The notes under the pieces are model-generated. The model had not been told where the DNA came from. It searched no databases and worked only from the letters and a program-made list of their open reading frames with translations. 64,000 bases of DNA from Glaciecola sp028401415 (GTDB lineage Bacteria > Pseudomonadota > Gammaproteobacteria > Enterobacterales > Alteromonadaceae), in NCBI RefSeq assembly GCF_028401415.2, contig NZ_CP171821.2, positions 372,001 through 436,000 of the forward strand, given 5' to 3'. Shown here in pieces: positions 8,601 through 17,145 of this stretch (positions are counted from its first letter, which is position 1; each line of letters opens with the position of its first letter). The translations under genes were made by a program, and so were the position numbers.

Positions 8601-10331
8601 AAGCTATTTGGTGAAGCGTTTAAACATACCCGCGATTGGGTATTAATATACAGTTCGTCGCTGGAGCCTATCGCTGCTAATCCATCGTTCATGAAAGCCT
8701 TTGGTATTGATTCTCGTCGTAACGTGAGTGATCAAGTGAACCGTGTGAATGCGGAATATGCAGAGGAATTACGCTTGCTTTCCAGCCGATTGCAAATGCT
8801 TAAAGCAGGAGAGAGGTTTAAACAAGAGGTCAGTATCTCTATTCGGCAGCGTCCAATGACCCTGCTCGTAGATAGTAAGGCAGTTCCAAAGAAAAATAAC
8901 GAGAGTGAGATTGATCATTACTTAAATATATTTACCGATATTACTGACCAAATACAAGCACAACGAGAGCTACAGAAGCTTGCCAATTATGATGTGCTTA
9001 CCGGTTTGATAAACCGCTCGCTGTTGATTGAGCGCTTGCGTCAAGCCATTCATTTCTCAAAACGCCATCAAGAGAAACTCGCAGTCTTGTTTATTGATTT
9101 AGACCGCTTCAAACCCATTAACGATACTTACGGTCACGAAGCAGGCGACAAAGTGCTTATAGAAATCGCGTCAAGACTGGATAAAAAGTTTCGAGAGCAA
9201 GACAGTGTCGCACGATTAGGCGGTGATGAGTTTGTAATTGTGCTTTCCGAAATTCGCGACAAAGAAGCCTTGGATAATTTGAGTCGTGAGGTACTTAATT
9301 TGATCATCCGACCAATCTCAATTGGCCTTCAAAGTGTGACTTTATCGGGAAGTATCGGTATCGCACAGTATCCAGAGCACGCCAATGATCCTGAGCATCT
9401 GTTACGAAACGCTGATATTGCAATGTACAGTGCGAAAGAGAAAGGAGCTAATCGTTACGCCTATTTTGTAGATGCAATGAATGAAAAAGTTCATGCCGAT
9501 ATGCTACTTGAAAATCGTCTTAAGGTCGCAGTCAAGCAAAAAACCTTCACGAATTACTACCAACCTATTGTTGATCTTAAAACCGGGAAAACAGCTGGGT
9601 TTGAAATGTTAATGCGATGGATTGATGATGGCGAATTTATACCGCCGGATGTGTTTATACCCGTTGCTGAGCAAATTGGCGCAATAATCGAAATGACCGA
9701 TGTGGCGATTGAGCGCGCTATTGAAGATATCGCTCGGTGGCGAGAATATGGCTTTAACGGCTACGTTGCCATTAATCTTTCCGCAAAACATTTCAGCCAA
9801 GATTTTAATACGTCAACCATACTCGGCATACTTAAAAAACATGCCCTGCCGCCAAGATGCATTCGCTTCGAAATTACGGAAGGTTTGCTAATGGAAAATA
9901 ATGAAGCCAGCATTGCCTGTATGCGTCAGTTACGCGGGCAGGGCTTCAAAATCTCCTTGGATGATTTTGGCACAGGATATTCATCTTTAAAGTATCTAAA
10001 AGACTTCCCAATTGATGTATTAAAATTAGATAAGTCATTTGTTGATGATGTTAATCGAGATAAAGGGACAGAATCCATTGTGTACAGTACGCTTGTTATG
10101 GCCGGGCTGTTGAAACTGGATGCAGTAGCAGAGGGAATAGAAACAGATGAACAACTTGCGTATTTTATTTTGAGTCAGTGCCGTTTTGGGCAAGGCTTTT
10201 ATTTTTCACGCCCCGTACCCTATGAACAATGCATCGATTTGGTTAATCGAATCTGGTATGAGAGTGATAAATATAGCGATGCTAAGGTGATCAATATGCC
10301 ACTAAAAACCCAAAACAAGATGCTGGACTAG
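5646..10331 (+). CDS. Membrane-bound beta-propeller/PAS/GGDEF/EAL cyclic-di-GMP protein
   Basis: A 1561-residue sensor and cyclic-di-GMP enzyme. After a signal sequence (ending near SKA) come repeats of the two-component regulator propeller type (for example GFLWIGTDEGLDRYD, GNIWMGTHASG, GDLWFSSHSGI; about residues 45-690), then a Y_Y_Y-like domain (about 715-815), a transmembrane helix (about 823-843), PAS-like regions (about 865-1110), a GGDEF domain with intact GGDEF at residues 1192-1196, and a C-terminal EAL domain. The inhibitory RxxD site (REQD) lies five residues before GGDEF. The EAL signature reads EML from Glu1320, and DDFGTGYSSL is present. Both activities therefore look possible. 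A second ATG at 5685 gives a better signal peptide and may be the true start. Confidence 0.85.
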   Translation: MLDAGEISKWYSFMQVLIRIVLLTLLFVLGPITNSKANELTPKLIDPRLQFLDTSSGLSQDSIHKLLVDQEGFLWIGTDEGLDRYDGETLIHVHGRNALLKSNPVYNIFEVNERYLLLSTGAHGLVKFDKFARESEIILSPKYRFDDQWPQYSDAIIHANSKVPAEQSAIQVFVAFNEDIFIVEPLTNNSNKVFSLSDQQVNNGESIRAIFRHESSLFIGTTKGLWAYSLDSKVSHRVRHTESISDDAINVKSLALIDGDLWIGTVEGLYALDIAQTLKHIYSDWEAPVIDVIDANRNIWAIYQSKSGDIYVGTDLGLFLTEAGAGSLDYLFKPSKHYQAIFYTDVLNIAEDAAGNIWMGTHASGAFLWSPQSLMFENVYANRISERDESLSNNNIFALHQQSSRALWAGTSNGLNRYDLYSGSIEQFLVSSNNDAAYTSSDIVQIQQASPQTLWVAHGEGINEFDTTSGEYLSNKRFGEKVEQLFSQYTHSVFVHPTGGIWVSNESGIYLVNLQTKDYKRIALQVQRDMKSAGNMNSFIGYDAPSNQLMVADTAQLWGIHLDTLEPQMLHSAVPDGASIMTMPNSFTRDRNGRAYVAYSGIGIYQLDGADFSQQALLNTDNILPTDIVYGLSLDEKGDLWFSSHSGIHSLNTDRKMVSSFDFMHGMSSSEFNDGAVATLIDGRLVFGGNLGFTMFDPLSLDAATAHTSKTPVITEISLGSRSLNLPYTNLSGQQIDLQAQDYGLTISYSLLNFGHSNLDKFQYTLSSGSKSTTYPVTSNKSFLLPDLPPGYHQLTITNIGADSDKDSSSTVTFFVKHPRFASPLAYVIYGLIVLAVLIFIGWRRHRLQAVLSAAHLKVNEYNARLTNALRASNSNIWEWRSDTNSFFGARIKESLGADYETMHFDDYVACIDADERSHFLKSWETFLSGDEALLDITYSTSVDNAQRRNWFRDVGSKKILKDGTVSVIGTYTNFTESMASKEKLKLFGEAFKHTRDWVLIYSSSLEPIAANPSFMKAFGIDSRRNVSDQVNRVNAEYAEELRLLSSRLQMLKAGERFKQEVSISIRQRPMTLLVDSKAVPKKNNESEIDHYLNIFTDITDQIQAQRELQKLANYDVLTGLINRSLLIERLRQAIHFSKRHQEKLAVLFIDLDRFKPINDTYGHEAGDKVLIEIASRLDKKFREQDSVARLGGDEFVIVLSEIRDKEALDNLSREVLNLIIRPISIGLQSVTLSGSIGIAQYPEHANDPEHLLRNADIAMYSAKEKGANRYAYFVDAMNEKVHADMLLENRLKVAVKQKTFTNYYQPIVDLKTGKTAGFEMLMRWIDDGEFIPPDVFIPVAEQIGAIIEMTDVAIERAIEDIARWREYGFNGYVAINLSAKHFSQDFNTSTILGILKKHALPPRCIRFEITEGLLMENNEASIACMRQLRGQGFKISLDDFGTGYSSLKYLKDFPIDVLKLDKSFVDDVNRDKGTESIVYSTLVMAGLLKLDAVAEGIETDEQLAYFILSQCRFGQGFYFSRPVPYEQCIDLVNRIWYESDKYSDAKVINMPLKTQNKMLD

Positions 10332-10471
10332 GGGCTCTATTGAGTTAAAGTGCCTATCAGAATGATAGTGCTGATGAAGCAGATTGAAACCTGCGTAAAT
10401 TTGTGACCAAACTAGAAACAATTGTCGTATGTAAAGATATTGTAACAACTTAGTCAATTATTGGGACGTAT

Positions 10472-12154
10472 ATGCCGTTAGATAATAAGAATACTGCCGC
10501 AAACGAAAGGGTTACTTCACCCCTTACCATGCTCTACAAACGCGAGACTGAAACACCGTCGGCGCATTACATGACACAACCCTTAGGTGAAGGAAAGTCA
10601 AAAACCTATAACTGGCTTGAGACCGCAACAGAAGCCAGACGCGTAGCGGCGCGCATCAAGCAAATGGGATTTGAAAACGGAACTAAAATCGCCATTCTCG
10701 CTAAAAATACCGCTGAATGGGTCACTACCGATCTTGGTATCATGATGGCAGGCTGTGTATCGGTGCCAATTTTTGCAACCGCAGGCACAGAAACCATCTC
10801 ATTTGTATTAAACCATGCGCAGTGCAAGCTATTATTTATTGGTAAATTAGACAGCACAGAAGCAGTTTCTCAAGTATTAGCTGATATGGATATTAAATCA
10901 GTAAGCTTTCCCTATCCTGATTTACCGGGCGAAATGCAATGGAAGGAATTCATTGATATTGAACCAATGACGGACAGTCCCGTGCCTGATATGAATGAAG
11001 TGATGACCATCATTTACACCTCGGGGAGTACCGGTCAACCGAAAGGGGTGGTGCATACTTTCAACACCATTGGCTGGGCTGCAGAGCACTCCTTAGATGC
11101 TTTAGGGGGTGTGACTGGCGATCGATGCATGAGCTATTTACCGCTCGCACACATTACGGAGCGAGTGTTGGTTGAAATGGCAAGTTTCTATTCGGGCATG
11201 GTACTTCATTTCGTGGAGTCACTTGATACCTTTACCCGTGATGTCAAAGATTGTCAGCCAACCTTGTTTATCTCTGTCCCAAGGCTGTGGACGAAATTTC
11301 AAATGGGCGTACTAGCAAAAATTCCTCAAAAGAAACTGAGTTTTTTACTTGGTATTCCGTTTATCGGGAAAAAGGTTGCTGCCAAGATTCGTGCTGAACT
11401 CGGCTTAGGCTCAACGCGTTTATGGGCAAGTGGCTCAGCACCCTTAGCTCCCGCTACCATTGAATGGTTCAGCAAAATAGGGGTGTACATATCTGAAGGT
11501 TGGGGAATGACTGAAAACTCTGCATACGGCACAGGTAGCATTCCCTTTCGTCAAGACAAAATCGGGAGCATAGGAAAAGCGTATGATGGTGTTGACGTAC
11601 GCATCGCTGAAGATGGTGAGATTCAGGTGAAATCTCCATGCAATATGATTGGTTATTACAAAGACCAGGAGAAAACCAGCGGTGTGTTTACCAACGACGG
11701 CTATTTACGTACCGGCGATAAAGGCGAAATTGATGCTGATGGTTATGTCAGAATTACGGGTCGCCTAAAAGAGATATTTAAGACCGAAAAAGGAAAATAC
11801 GTATCTCCTGCACCGATTGAAGCTAAAATAATGGAAAACCCGATTGTTGAACAAGTTTGCGTAACTGGCACTAATTTGCCTCAGCCCATCGCCTTGCTGG
11901 TACTGTCAGAAGAAGCGAGAAGGCAAAGCAAGGATGCAGTAGCCGCGTCATTAACAGGCACCTTAGAAATGCTTAATGCTAAGTTAGAAAGTCATCAACG
12001 ACTGGACCGTTTAGTGGTGCATTCGCAAGAATGGTCGATTGAAAACGAATTACTCACACCAACATTGAAGGTGAAACGTCACGTTATTGAAGAACGTTTC
12101 AAAGAAGTTATATTGGGCAAGTATGAAGAAAAGATAGTCTGGCATCAAAATTAG
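10472..12154 (+). CDS. Long-chain acyl-CoA synthetase (AMP-forming)
   Basis: A 560-residue member of the adenylate-forming superfamily that activates fatty acids to acyl-CoA with ATP. The phosphate-binding motif YTSGSTGQPKG, the adenine-binding region GWGMTENSAYGT, and the hinge region YLRTGDKGEIDADGY then GRLKEIFKTEKGKYVSP are all present. The extended C-terminal part is the pattern of the FAA1/FadD15-like long-chain group rather than E. coli FadD. A start with GGGA 8-10 bp upstream is plausible. It is followed by an intrinsic terminator at about 12208-12229 and so is probably monocistronic. It could feed the beta-oxidation genes at 17.8-29.3 kb. Confidence 0.85.
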   Translation: MPLDNKNTAANERVTSPLTMLYKRETETPSAHYMTQPLGEGKSKTYNWLETATEARRVAARIKQMGFENGTKIAILAKNTAEWVTTDLGIMMAGCVSVPIFATAGTETISFVLNHAQCKLLFIGKLDSTEAVSQVLADMDIKSVSFPYPDLPGEMQWKEFIDIEPMTDSPVPDMNEVMTIIYTSGSTGQPKGVVHTFNTIGWAAEHSLDALGGVTGDRCMSYLPLAHITERVLVEMASFYSGMVLHFVESLDTFTRDVKDCQPTLFISVPRLWTKFQMGVLAKIPQKKLSFLLGIPFIGKKVAAKIRAELGLGSTRLWASGSAPLAPATIEWFSKIGVYISEGWGMTENSAYGTGSIPFRQDKIGSIGKAYDGVDVRIAEDGEIQVKSPCNMIGYYKDQEKTSGVFTNDGYLRTGDKGEIDADGYVRITGRLKEIFKTEKGKYVSPAPIEAKIMENPIVEQVCVTGTNLPQPIALLVLSEEARRQSKDAVAASLTGTLEMLNAKLESHQRLDRLVVHSQEWSIENELLTPTLKVKRHVIEERFKEVILGKYEEKIVWHQN

Positions 12155-12207
12155 ATTCATCCTCTCAGGCGACGATTAAATGGAATCAGCGTTTTCCAAA
12201 TTAGTAA

Positions 12208-12234
12208 AGGCACCACATAAGTGGTGCTTATTTA
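12208..12234 (+). terminator. Intrinsic terminator of acyl-CoA synthetase gene
   Basis: Perfect stem GCACCAC/GTGGTGC with an ATAA loop (12210-12227), extended by two weaker pairs and followed by TTATTTAATT. It lies 54 bp after the stop codon. Confidence 0.7.
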
Positions 12235-12383
12235 ATTAGATAGTGCAGAAGTCTGTGTGGCTTGTTTTATTGCTTTGCTTACTTGGTAGATATTGGTGCA
12301 TGCAAATATAAAAATGCACCAAATAGGCGCCAGTTGCCTAAGTTTAAAAAGCCGCAGTTTTGTAAGCTATTGATATAATGATA

Positions 12384-12512
12384 AAATAAATTTTGGCAAT
12401 ATACTTGCAGATGGATAAGCGTTGTGTGTGCTTTGATGTTGCACCTGCAAGGATTGCAGGTCTTCGTTGAAGTTTGGCCACACGTCCATTCGTGTCCAGT
12501 GGGCGTGTGGCT
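12384..12512 (+). ncRNA. Candidate structured small RNA (tandem hairpins)
   Basis: Three stems follow one another: ACCTGCAA/TTGCAGGT with a 3-nt loop (12436-12454), CTTC/GAAG around GTT, and a 10-bp stem CCACACGTCC/GGGCGTGTGG with a 13-nt loop (about 12479-12511). A TATAAT box lies about 10-12 bp before 12384. The last stem is followed by CTTCCTTATC, not a clean T-run, so termination and even the strand are uncertain. The hairpins could instead be the 3' end of the minus-strand gene at 12516. Confidence 0.25.
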
Positions 12513-12515
12513 TCC

Positions 12516-12920
12516 TTATCTTATCGAGTGAACATTTGACGCTACGCGCAAGAAGCTTAGCAACCTCTTACTCGTGTTTATATCCCGCTCCATTGATACC
12601 AAGATAATGGGTTTGTTTACCATAAGTCGATTTGACGATACGAGAAAATAATTGCCTGCGTCTTGATAATGGTGGTCAGCACTTAGACAAGCGAACTTCT
12701 TCAAATCAATATAGTTTAGCCAAGCCACAACTGTACCTGCCTTTAAAAGTTGCCCACAGTGCTGCTCGAGCTTTTCACTGATGGTGACGCTTGCACCAAA
12801 AATAGGCTTATCAGACATGGCGACATCCATCCGCTCATCAAGCACCAATGTCAGCAAGTGTTTATCTGATTCTGCTAGCGCCTTCTTTGAAGCGCGTTTG
12901 GCAGCATTTGGCATACTCAT
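12516..12920 (-). CDS. Hypothetical protein, 134 residues
   Basis: I do not recognise this protein. It has no signal peptide or membrane segment. It starts with a Lys/Ala-rich tail and continues as a mixed alpha/beta sequence of PilZ-like size (HLLTLVLDERMDVAM, ISEKLEQHCGQLLKAGTVV, YFLVSSNRLM). However, the RxxxR and DxSxxG motifs needed for cyclic-di-GMP binding by PilZ proteins are absent. The start codon is preceded by AAGGAC. It is monocistronic and divergent from the metalloprotease gene. The coding call rests on the full-length frame and the ribosome binding site. Confidence 0.5.
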   Translation of the reverse strand: MSMPNAAKRASKKALAESDKHLLTLVLDERMDVAMSDKPIFGASVTISEKLEQHCGQLLKAGTVVAWLNYIDLKKFACLSADHHYQDAGNYFLVSSNRLMVNKPIILVSMERDINTSKRLLSFLRVASNVHSIR

Positions 12921-13053
12921 TCTGTCCTTACATCTGCACTGGCAAACATTAAAATGTGTTCAACTAAACCTAGCTTAGGCTAATATATGCGTTTAGCTCG
13001 CATCGCGGGATGATTCAGATCAAGCTTTATACAATTAGCAGGAGAATAATTTG

Positions 13054-15498
13054 ATGGGCCTCAGCTCAAAAAACCTCAATCGGCAAACCTTTATCCATAT
13101 CGATTATATTTTTCGACTACTATTTCTGATGGTCATGAGTTTGAGTTTTACATCCAGTGCCTATGCACAAGATGACGAGCGCATTGTTCAATCAGGCTTT
13201 ATATCCCTGGTATATCTACCCGCAGAGGATGCAGTGTATTTGCGTCTGAATAAGTCGCAAATAAACCAAGAGATGATATTTCAATCCAGCCTCCCGCGAG
13301 GTGTTGGTTCGAATGACATTGGTTTAGATCGTGGGCAGTTGGGTGATACTCGTTTAGTAAAATTTGCGCGTTTCGGCAATAAACTGTTGTTGCAACAGCT
13401 CAATACAAAATATAGAGCTTCCTCTTCTAACGCCGCCGAACGTTCAAGTATCGATGAAGCTTTTGCCGACTCCGTCATTGCAGGATTCACCATCGTAGAG
13501 GAAAACGATGATATATTGAGCATCGACTATACCTCGTTTTTATTGTCAGATATCCATGGTATTGCTGATAGATTAAGTGATACAGGTCAAGGTGGCTATT
13601 CTGTGGATAAAACTCGAAGCGGCGTATATTTACCCAGAACCAAAGCTTTTCCTGAAAACACTGAATTAGAGTCATTAGTGACCTTTTCTGGTTCGCCTAC
13701 GGGCGCTTTCATTGAAGATGTATCACCCGATGCCAAAAGTGTGACTGTGCATCTACATCATTCGTTTATTCAACTGCCAGACGATAACTATACTCCACGA
13801 GTATTCCATCCTTTTTCTGGTTTTTGGAAGCATAGCTATTTTGATTACAGCGCCCCGATTGATGCAAATATGGAAGTTAAATACATTCCAAGGCATCGTT
13901 TGAAAAAGCAAGATCCCAACGCGAGCACCAGCCCTGCCGTTGACCCTATCGTTTACTATCTTGACCCGGGTATTCCAGAACCTGTTATGACAGCCTTGCG
14001 GGAAGGCGCTTTATGGTGGGATCAGGCCTTTAAAGCTGCAGGATACGAGGACGCATTTCAGGTAAAGGTATTGCCAGAAGGCGCTGATCCCATGGACGTT
14101 CGCTATAACGTCATCCAGTGGGTGCACAGAGCAACCCGTGGATGGTCTTACGGCAGTTCAGTTGTTGATCCCAGAACGGGAGAAATTATTAAGGGACATG
14201 TCACTCTGGGCTCGCTCAGAGTGCGACAAGATTTCTTAATCGCGTTAGGGCTAACTAGCCCATTTGATTCGCCAGATGCAGATACTAGCGAGCAACTTGA
14301 ATTAGCTTTAAACAGAATTCGTCAGCTGTCAGCTCATGAAGTAGGTCATACAATAGGCATTGCACACAATTTTGCAGCCAGTGAAAATGGTCGAGCGTCG
14401 GTGATGGATTATCCGCATCCGCTGGTGACCTTAAAAGATAGTCAAGTAAACTTGAAGGATGCTTATGATTTAGGCATCGGCGATTGGGATAAGTATGTTG
14501 TAAAGTATGGCTATCAAGATTTTGCTGATTCGGTGAATGAAAGTCAGGCATTATTAGGCCTGGTGGCTGAAGCAAAAAGTAGCGGATTCTTGTACAAGTC
14601 TGACCCCGATGCCCGCATACCCAAGCGTGCCTCAGCAGATGGACATTTGTGGGATAACGGCGCTGATCCAATCGAGGAGTTTGAACGAATCAGTGAGCTT
14701 CGCGCATTTGCATTAGCTAATTTTGGTTTGAATTCACTGCCGTTTGGAGAACCTTTGTCTTCTCTGGAGGAGCGTCTGGTTCCCATTTATTACGCCCATC
14801 GATATCAACTTGATGCCCTTGTGAAACAGCTTTCGGGCATTGATTATCGCTATGCCGTCAAATCTGAACAAGCGCCATTCACCGAAGAGCGCGTGAGCGT
14901 GGTGGCACCGCAAGTCCAACACAAAGCACTTGATTTGATGATTCAAAGCGCGAGTGCTGAGTATTTAGCACTTCCACAAAGTCTTCTTAGCATAATACCG
15001 CCAAAAGCTTATGGTAGTCGTAGAGATAGAGAAAGTATGGGGTCTCGTATGGGAATTGCCTTTGATCCTGTAACTGCGGCTGAATCTGCAGCGGGCTACT
15101 CTTTAGCTATTTTGATGAATGCTGAGCGCTTAAATCGTTTGTCTTTTCAATATGCACAAAATGATAAACTACCATCGGTATCGGACGTATTTGAATCGGT
15201 ATTTGGCGAGCTTATACTCATTGACGACGACGACGCCGAAGGTTTAGAAACGGCGCTTATTCCGCGTATTCGTTTAGTCGCCCTAAGTGTTTTTTTTGAC
15301 ACCCTGAGCGACGACTTGCTAGCACCCGAAGTGCGTTTAGACATGCAGGCAGCCTTATTGGACTACCAACAAAAGCTTTCTAAGCAACGTAACTCGCAAG
15401 CTAAGGTCATGCTCAAACATATCGCGCATTATTGGGAACACGGCAAGTGGCCCTTGAGCGTTAAATTAGTGCCACTACCACCGGGTTCACCAATTTAA
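13054..15498 (+). CDS. Secreted zinc-dependent metalloprotease (DUF5117/DUF4953 type)
   Basis: An 814-residue exported protease. ATG 13054 is preferred over the TTG just before it, because AGGAGA (13040-13045) is then spaced 8 bp away. A signal peptide ends around AYA-QDDE (about residue 35). The extended zinc motif HEVGHTIGIAH (His428, His432, His438) fits the HExxHxxGxxH metzincin pattern and is followed by NFAAS. A SVMDYPHP segment, which could hold the Met-turn, comes shortly after. Length and layout match the large zinc-dependent metalloproteases common in Bacteroidetes and marine gammaproteobacteria. The substrate is unknown. The gene stands alone and is convergent with hemN. Confidence 0.8.
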   Translation: MGLSSKNLNRQTFIHIDYIFRLLFLMVMSLSFTSSAYAQDDERIVQSGFISLVYLPAEDAVYLRLNKSQINQEMIFQSSLPRGVGSNDIGLDRGQLGDTRLVKFARFGNKLLLQQLNTKYRASSSNAAERSSIDEAFADSVIAGFTIVEENDDILSIDYTSFLLSDIHGIADRLSDTGQGGYSVDKTRSGVYLPRTKAFPENTELESLVTFSGSPTGAFIEDVSPDAKSVTVHLHHSFIQLPDDNYTPRVFHPFSGFWKHSYFDYSAPIDANMEVKYIPRHRLKKQDPNASTSPAVDPIVYYLDPGIPEPVMTALREGALWWDQAFKAAGYEDAFQVKVLPEGADPMDVRYNVIQWVHRATRGWSYGSSVVDPRTGEIIKGHVTLGSLRVRQDFLIALGLTSPFDSPDADTSEQLELALNRIRQLSAHEVGHTIGIAHNFAASENGRASVMDYPHPLVTLKDSQVNLKDAYDLGIGDWDKYVVKYGYQDFADSVNESQALLGLVAEAKSSGFLYKSDPDARIPKRASADGHLWDNGADPIEEFERISELRAFALANFGLNSLPFGEPLSSLEERLVPIYYAHRYQLDALVKQLSGIDYRYAVKSEQAPFTEERVSVVAPQVQHKALDLMIQSASAEYLALPQSLLSIIPPKAYGSRRDRESMGSRMGIAFDPVTAAESAAGYSLAILMNAERLNRLSFQYAQNDKLPSVSDVFESVFGELILIDDDDAEGLETALIPRIRLVALSVFFDTLSDDLLAPEVRLDMQAALLDYQQKLSKQRNSQAKVMLKHIAHYWEHGKWPLSVKLVPLPPGSPI

Positions 15499-15536
15499 GC
15501 ACTCCAACGTCACGGTTGGTTGTAGTGCGATGCAGC

Positions 15537-16955
15537 TTAAATGACCCTAGAGTAACGCGTTTGGTGGAGCGGCTTGTCTAAATATTGGTCGAAACTCATG
15601 CAAATATTTCGAACAATTAGCCTACCGCGATCATGAATCACAAGTCTTTCAGAAGTATTGCTAAGCAAACTGTCTTCAATGAATGACTCTAAGTTCGCTA
15701 AACTGGCAGAAAAATAACGATCAAAATCAATATTATGCTGCTCAGAGAACGTGGCTTTATCAACGCTAAAGTTACACATTAGTCCGTGAATAATCGCGCG
15801 ATGTATTACATCATCTTCACTGAGTTTGATAGCTTTCGCCGCAGGTGCTTTTGGGCTTTCGCTGCCGGTATCTGTCGTGCCTGAAGAAAGGCATTGATAG
15901 TAGTCTTTAAGGGCTTTGTGATTTTGCACGTATACATCGTTGATGCTGCTGATTGAGGATACACCAAGGCCGAGCGTCGCTTGCGCCTGGCTTGTTGTGT
16001 AGCCTTGGAAGTTGCGATACAAACCTTGTTCTCTCTTTGCTTTGCTCAAGCTGTCACTGGGTTTAGCAAAGTGATCCATACCGATAAATTCGTAGCCATG
16101 TGCACATAAAAAATCAATAGCTTGCCTAAACAAGCCAAATTTTTCTTCTGTTGCAGGTAGCCATTCGTCTTTTATTTTCCTTTGTGCTGCAAACAACTGC
16201 GGCATATGGGCATAGCTGAACAGGGAGATCCTGTCTGGGTTCATCACTAGCATTTCATTTAGTGTATTAGAAAAAGTGGCTCTGTTTTGATAGGGAAGGC
16301 CGTAAATGAGATCTAGATTTATTGATTCAAAGCCCGACTTTCTCGCATGGCGTATAAAGTCTCGAATAAATTCAGTGCTTTGAGTGCGGTTGATGCTCTC
16401 TTGTACTTTCGAATTGACGTCTTGCACGCCTATGCTCAGTCGATTGAAGCCAAGTCTTGCTAGTTCATCGGCATAGTCTAGCTGAATTTCTCTTGGGTCG
16501 ACTTCAATGCTCATTTCAATATTACTTGAGAGCGCAAAAGCCGCTCTGGTTGCATCAAGAAGGCGTTTTAGCTGGGCGGCGTTCAAAAAGCTTGGGGTGC
16601 CGCCACCTAAGTGCAAGCTTTCCACTGTGCAAGCTGACGCTTGCTCGCCTCTTAGCCTTGTTTCTTCGATAAGATGGTCTAAGTAAATATCTGCTTTGTG
16701 CGCGTGGCGAGTAACGATTTTGTTGCAGCCGCAGTAGTAGCACAAGGAATGGCAAAACGGAATGTGCATGTATAGCGACAGTTTCTCGGCATCTTGGCTT
16801 TTACCAAGCGATAGCAGCGCATTTTCGAGCAAGCTATCGTTCTCGTTTATATCTTCAAAGGCAATCGCAGTAGGGTAGGAGGTGTAGCGAGGACCTGCTG
16901 TGTTGTACTTTTTCATGACCTGCTTGTCAAAATAGTCGTTTATATTGGCTGTCAA
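15537..16955 (-). CDS. hemN: Oxygen-independent coproporphyrinogen III oxidase HemN
   Basis: A radical-SAM enzyme converting coproporphyrinogen III to protoporphyrinogen IX without oxygen, in haem synthesis. KYNTAGPRYTSYPTA matches the HemN N-terminus, and CHSLCYYC gives the three cluster cysteines 68, 72 and 75 with CGCNK following; ESLHLGGGTPSFL is the next SAM-binding motif. I chose the TTG at 16955 (472 residues, with AGAGG 8 bp upstream). It lies just downstream of an FNR-type promoter, and the longer frame (TTG at 17039) would put the operator inside the gene. E. coli HemN has 457 residues. The C-terminal HemN domain is complete. Confidence 0.9.
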   Translation of the reverse strand: MTANINDYFDKQVMKKYNTAGPRYTSYPTAIAFEDINENDSLLENALLSLGKSQDAEKLSLYMHIPFCHSLCYYCGCNKIVTRHAHKADIYLDHLIEETRLRGEQASACTVESLHLGGGTPSFLNAAQLKRLLDATRAAFALSSNIEMSIEVDPREIQLDYADELARLGFNRLSIGVQDVNSKVQESINRTQSTEFIRDFIRHARKSGFESINLDLIYGLPYQNRATFSNTLNEMLVMNPDRISLFSYAHMPQLFAAQRKIKDEWLPATEEKFGLFRQAIDFLCAHGYEFIGMDHFAKPSDSLSKAKREQGLYRNFQGYTTSQAQATLGLGVSSISSINDVYVQNHKALKDYYQCLSSGTTDTGSESPKAPAAKAIKLSEDDVIHRAIIHGLMCNFSVDKATFSEQHNIDFDRYFSASLANLESFIEDSLLSNTSERLVIHDRGRLIVRNICMSFDQYLDKPLHQTRYSRVI

Positions 16956-16998
16956 AGTCGATACCTCTGGCGAATGGCTGCGTTGCCGAATGAGGGGA

Positions 16999-17039
16999 AG
17001 TATACGCGTGTGGGAAAGGCGGGTATTGATCTTGCTCAA
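16999..17039 (-). promoter_or_regulatory. FNR/Anr-type box and -10 element of hemN
   Basis: On the plus strand TTGATcttgCTCAA (17026-17039) matches the FNR consensus TTGAT-N4-ATCAA at 9 of 10 positions. On the minus strand a -10 box TATACT lies at 17004-16999. The predicted transcript start near 16991 puts the box centre at about -41, the class II activator position. HemN is the anaerobic enzyme of haem synthesis, so activation under low oxygen makes sense. Confidence 0.7.
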
Positions 17040-17145
17040 ATATCCATAATGAATAAGGCAGTATCAACACAATCAATTACTCATATTTAACAAAAGCCAT
17101 TAAGCTAAAAGCCATCTATTAATCACAACACGTGAAGCGATATCA

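Larger units (their letters stand above)
12155..12515. other. Non-coding, hairpin-rich interval
   Basis: No gene is visible in these 361 bp between convergent genes. Besides the terminator there are a 9-bp perfect inverted repeat (TTGGTGCAT at 12293-12301 and its complement at 12314-12322), a TATAAT-like box near 12372, and three consecutive hairpins at 12436-12511. See the separate ncRNA candidate. Confidence 0.6.

Noticed and set aside
12516..12920. PilZ domain in the 134-residue protein
   Set aside because: Size and strand pattern are suggestive but the RxxxR and DxSxxG motifs are absent.
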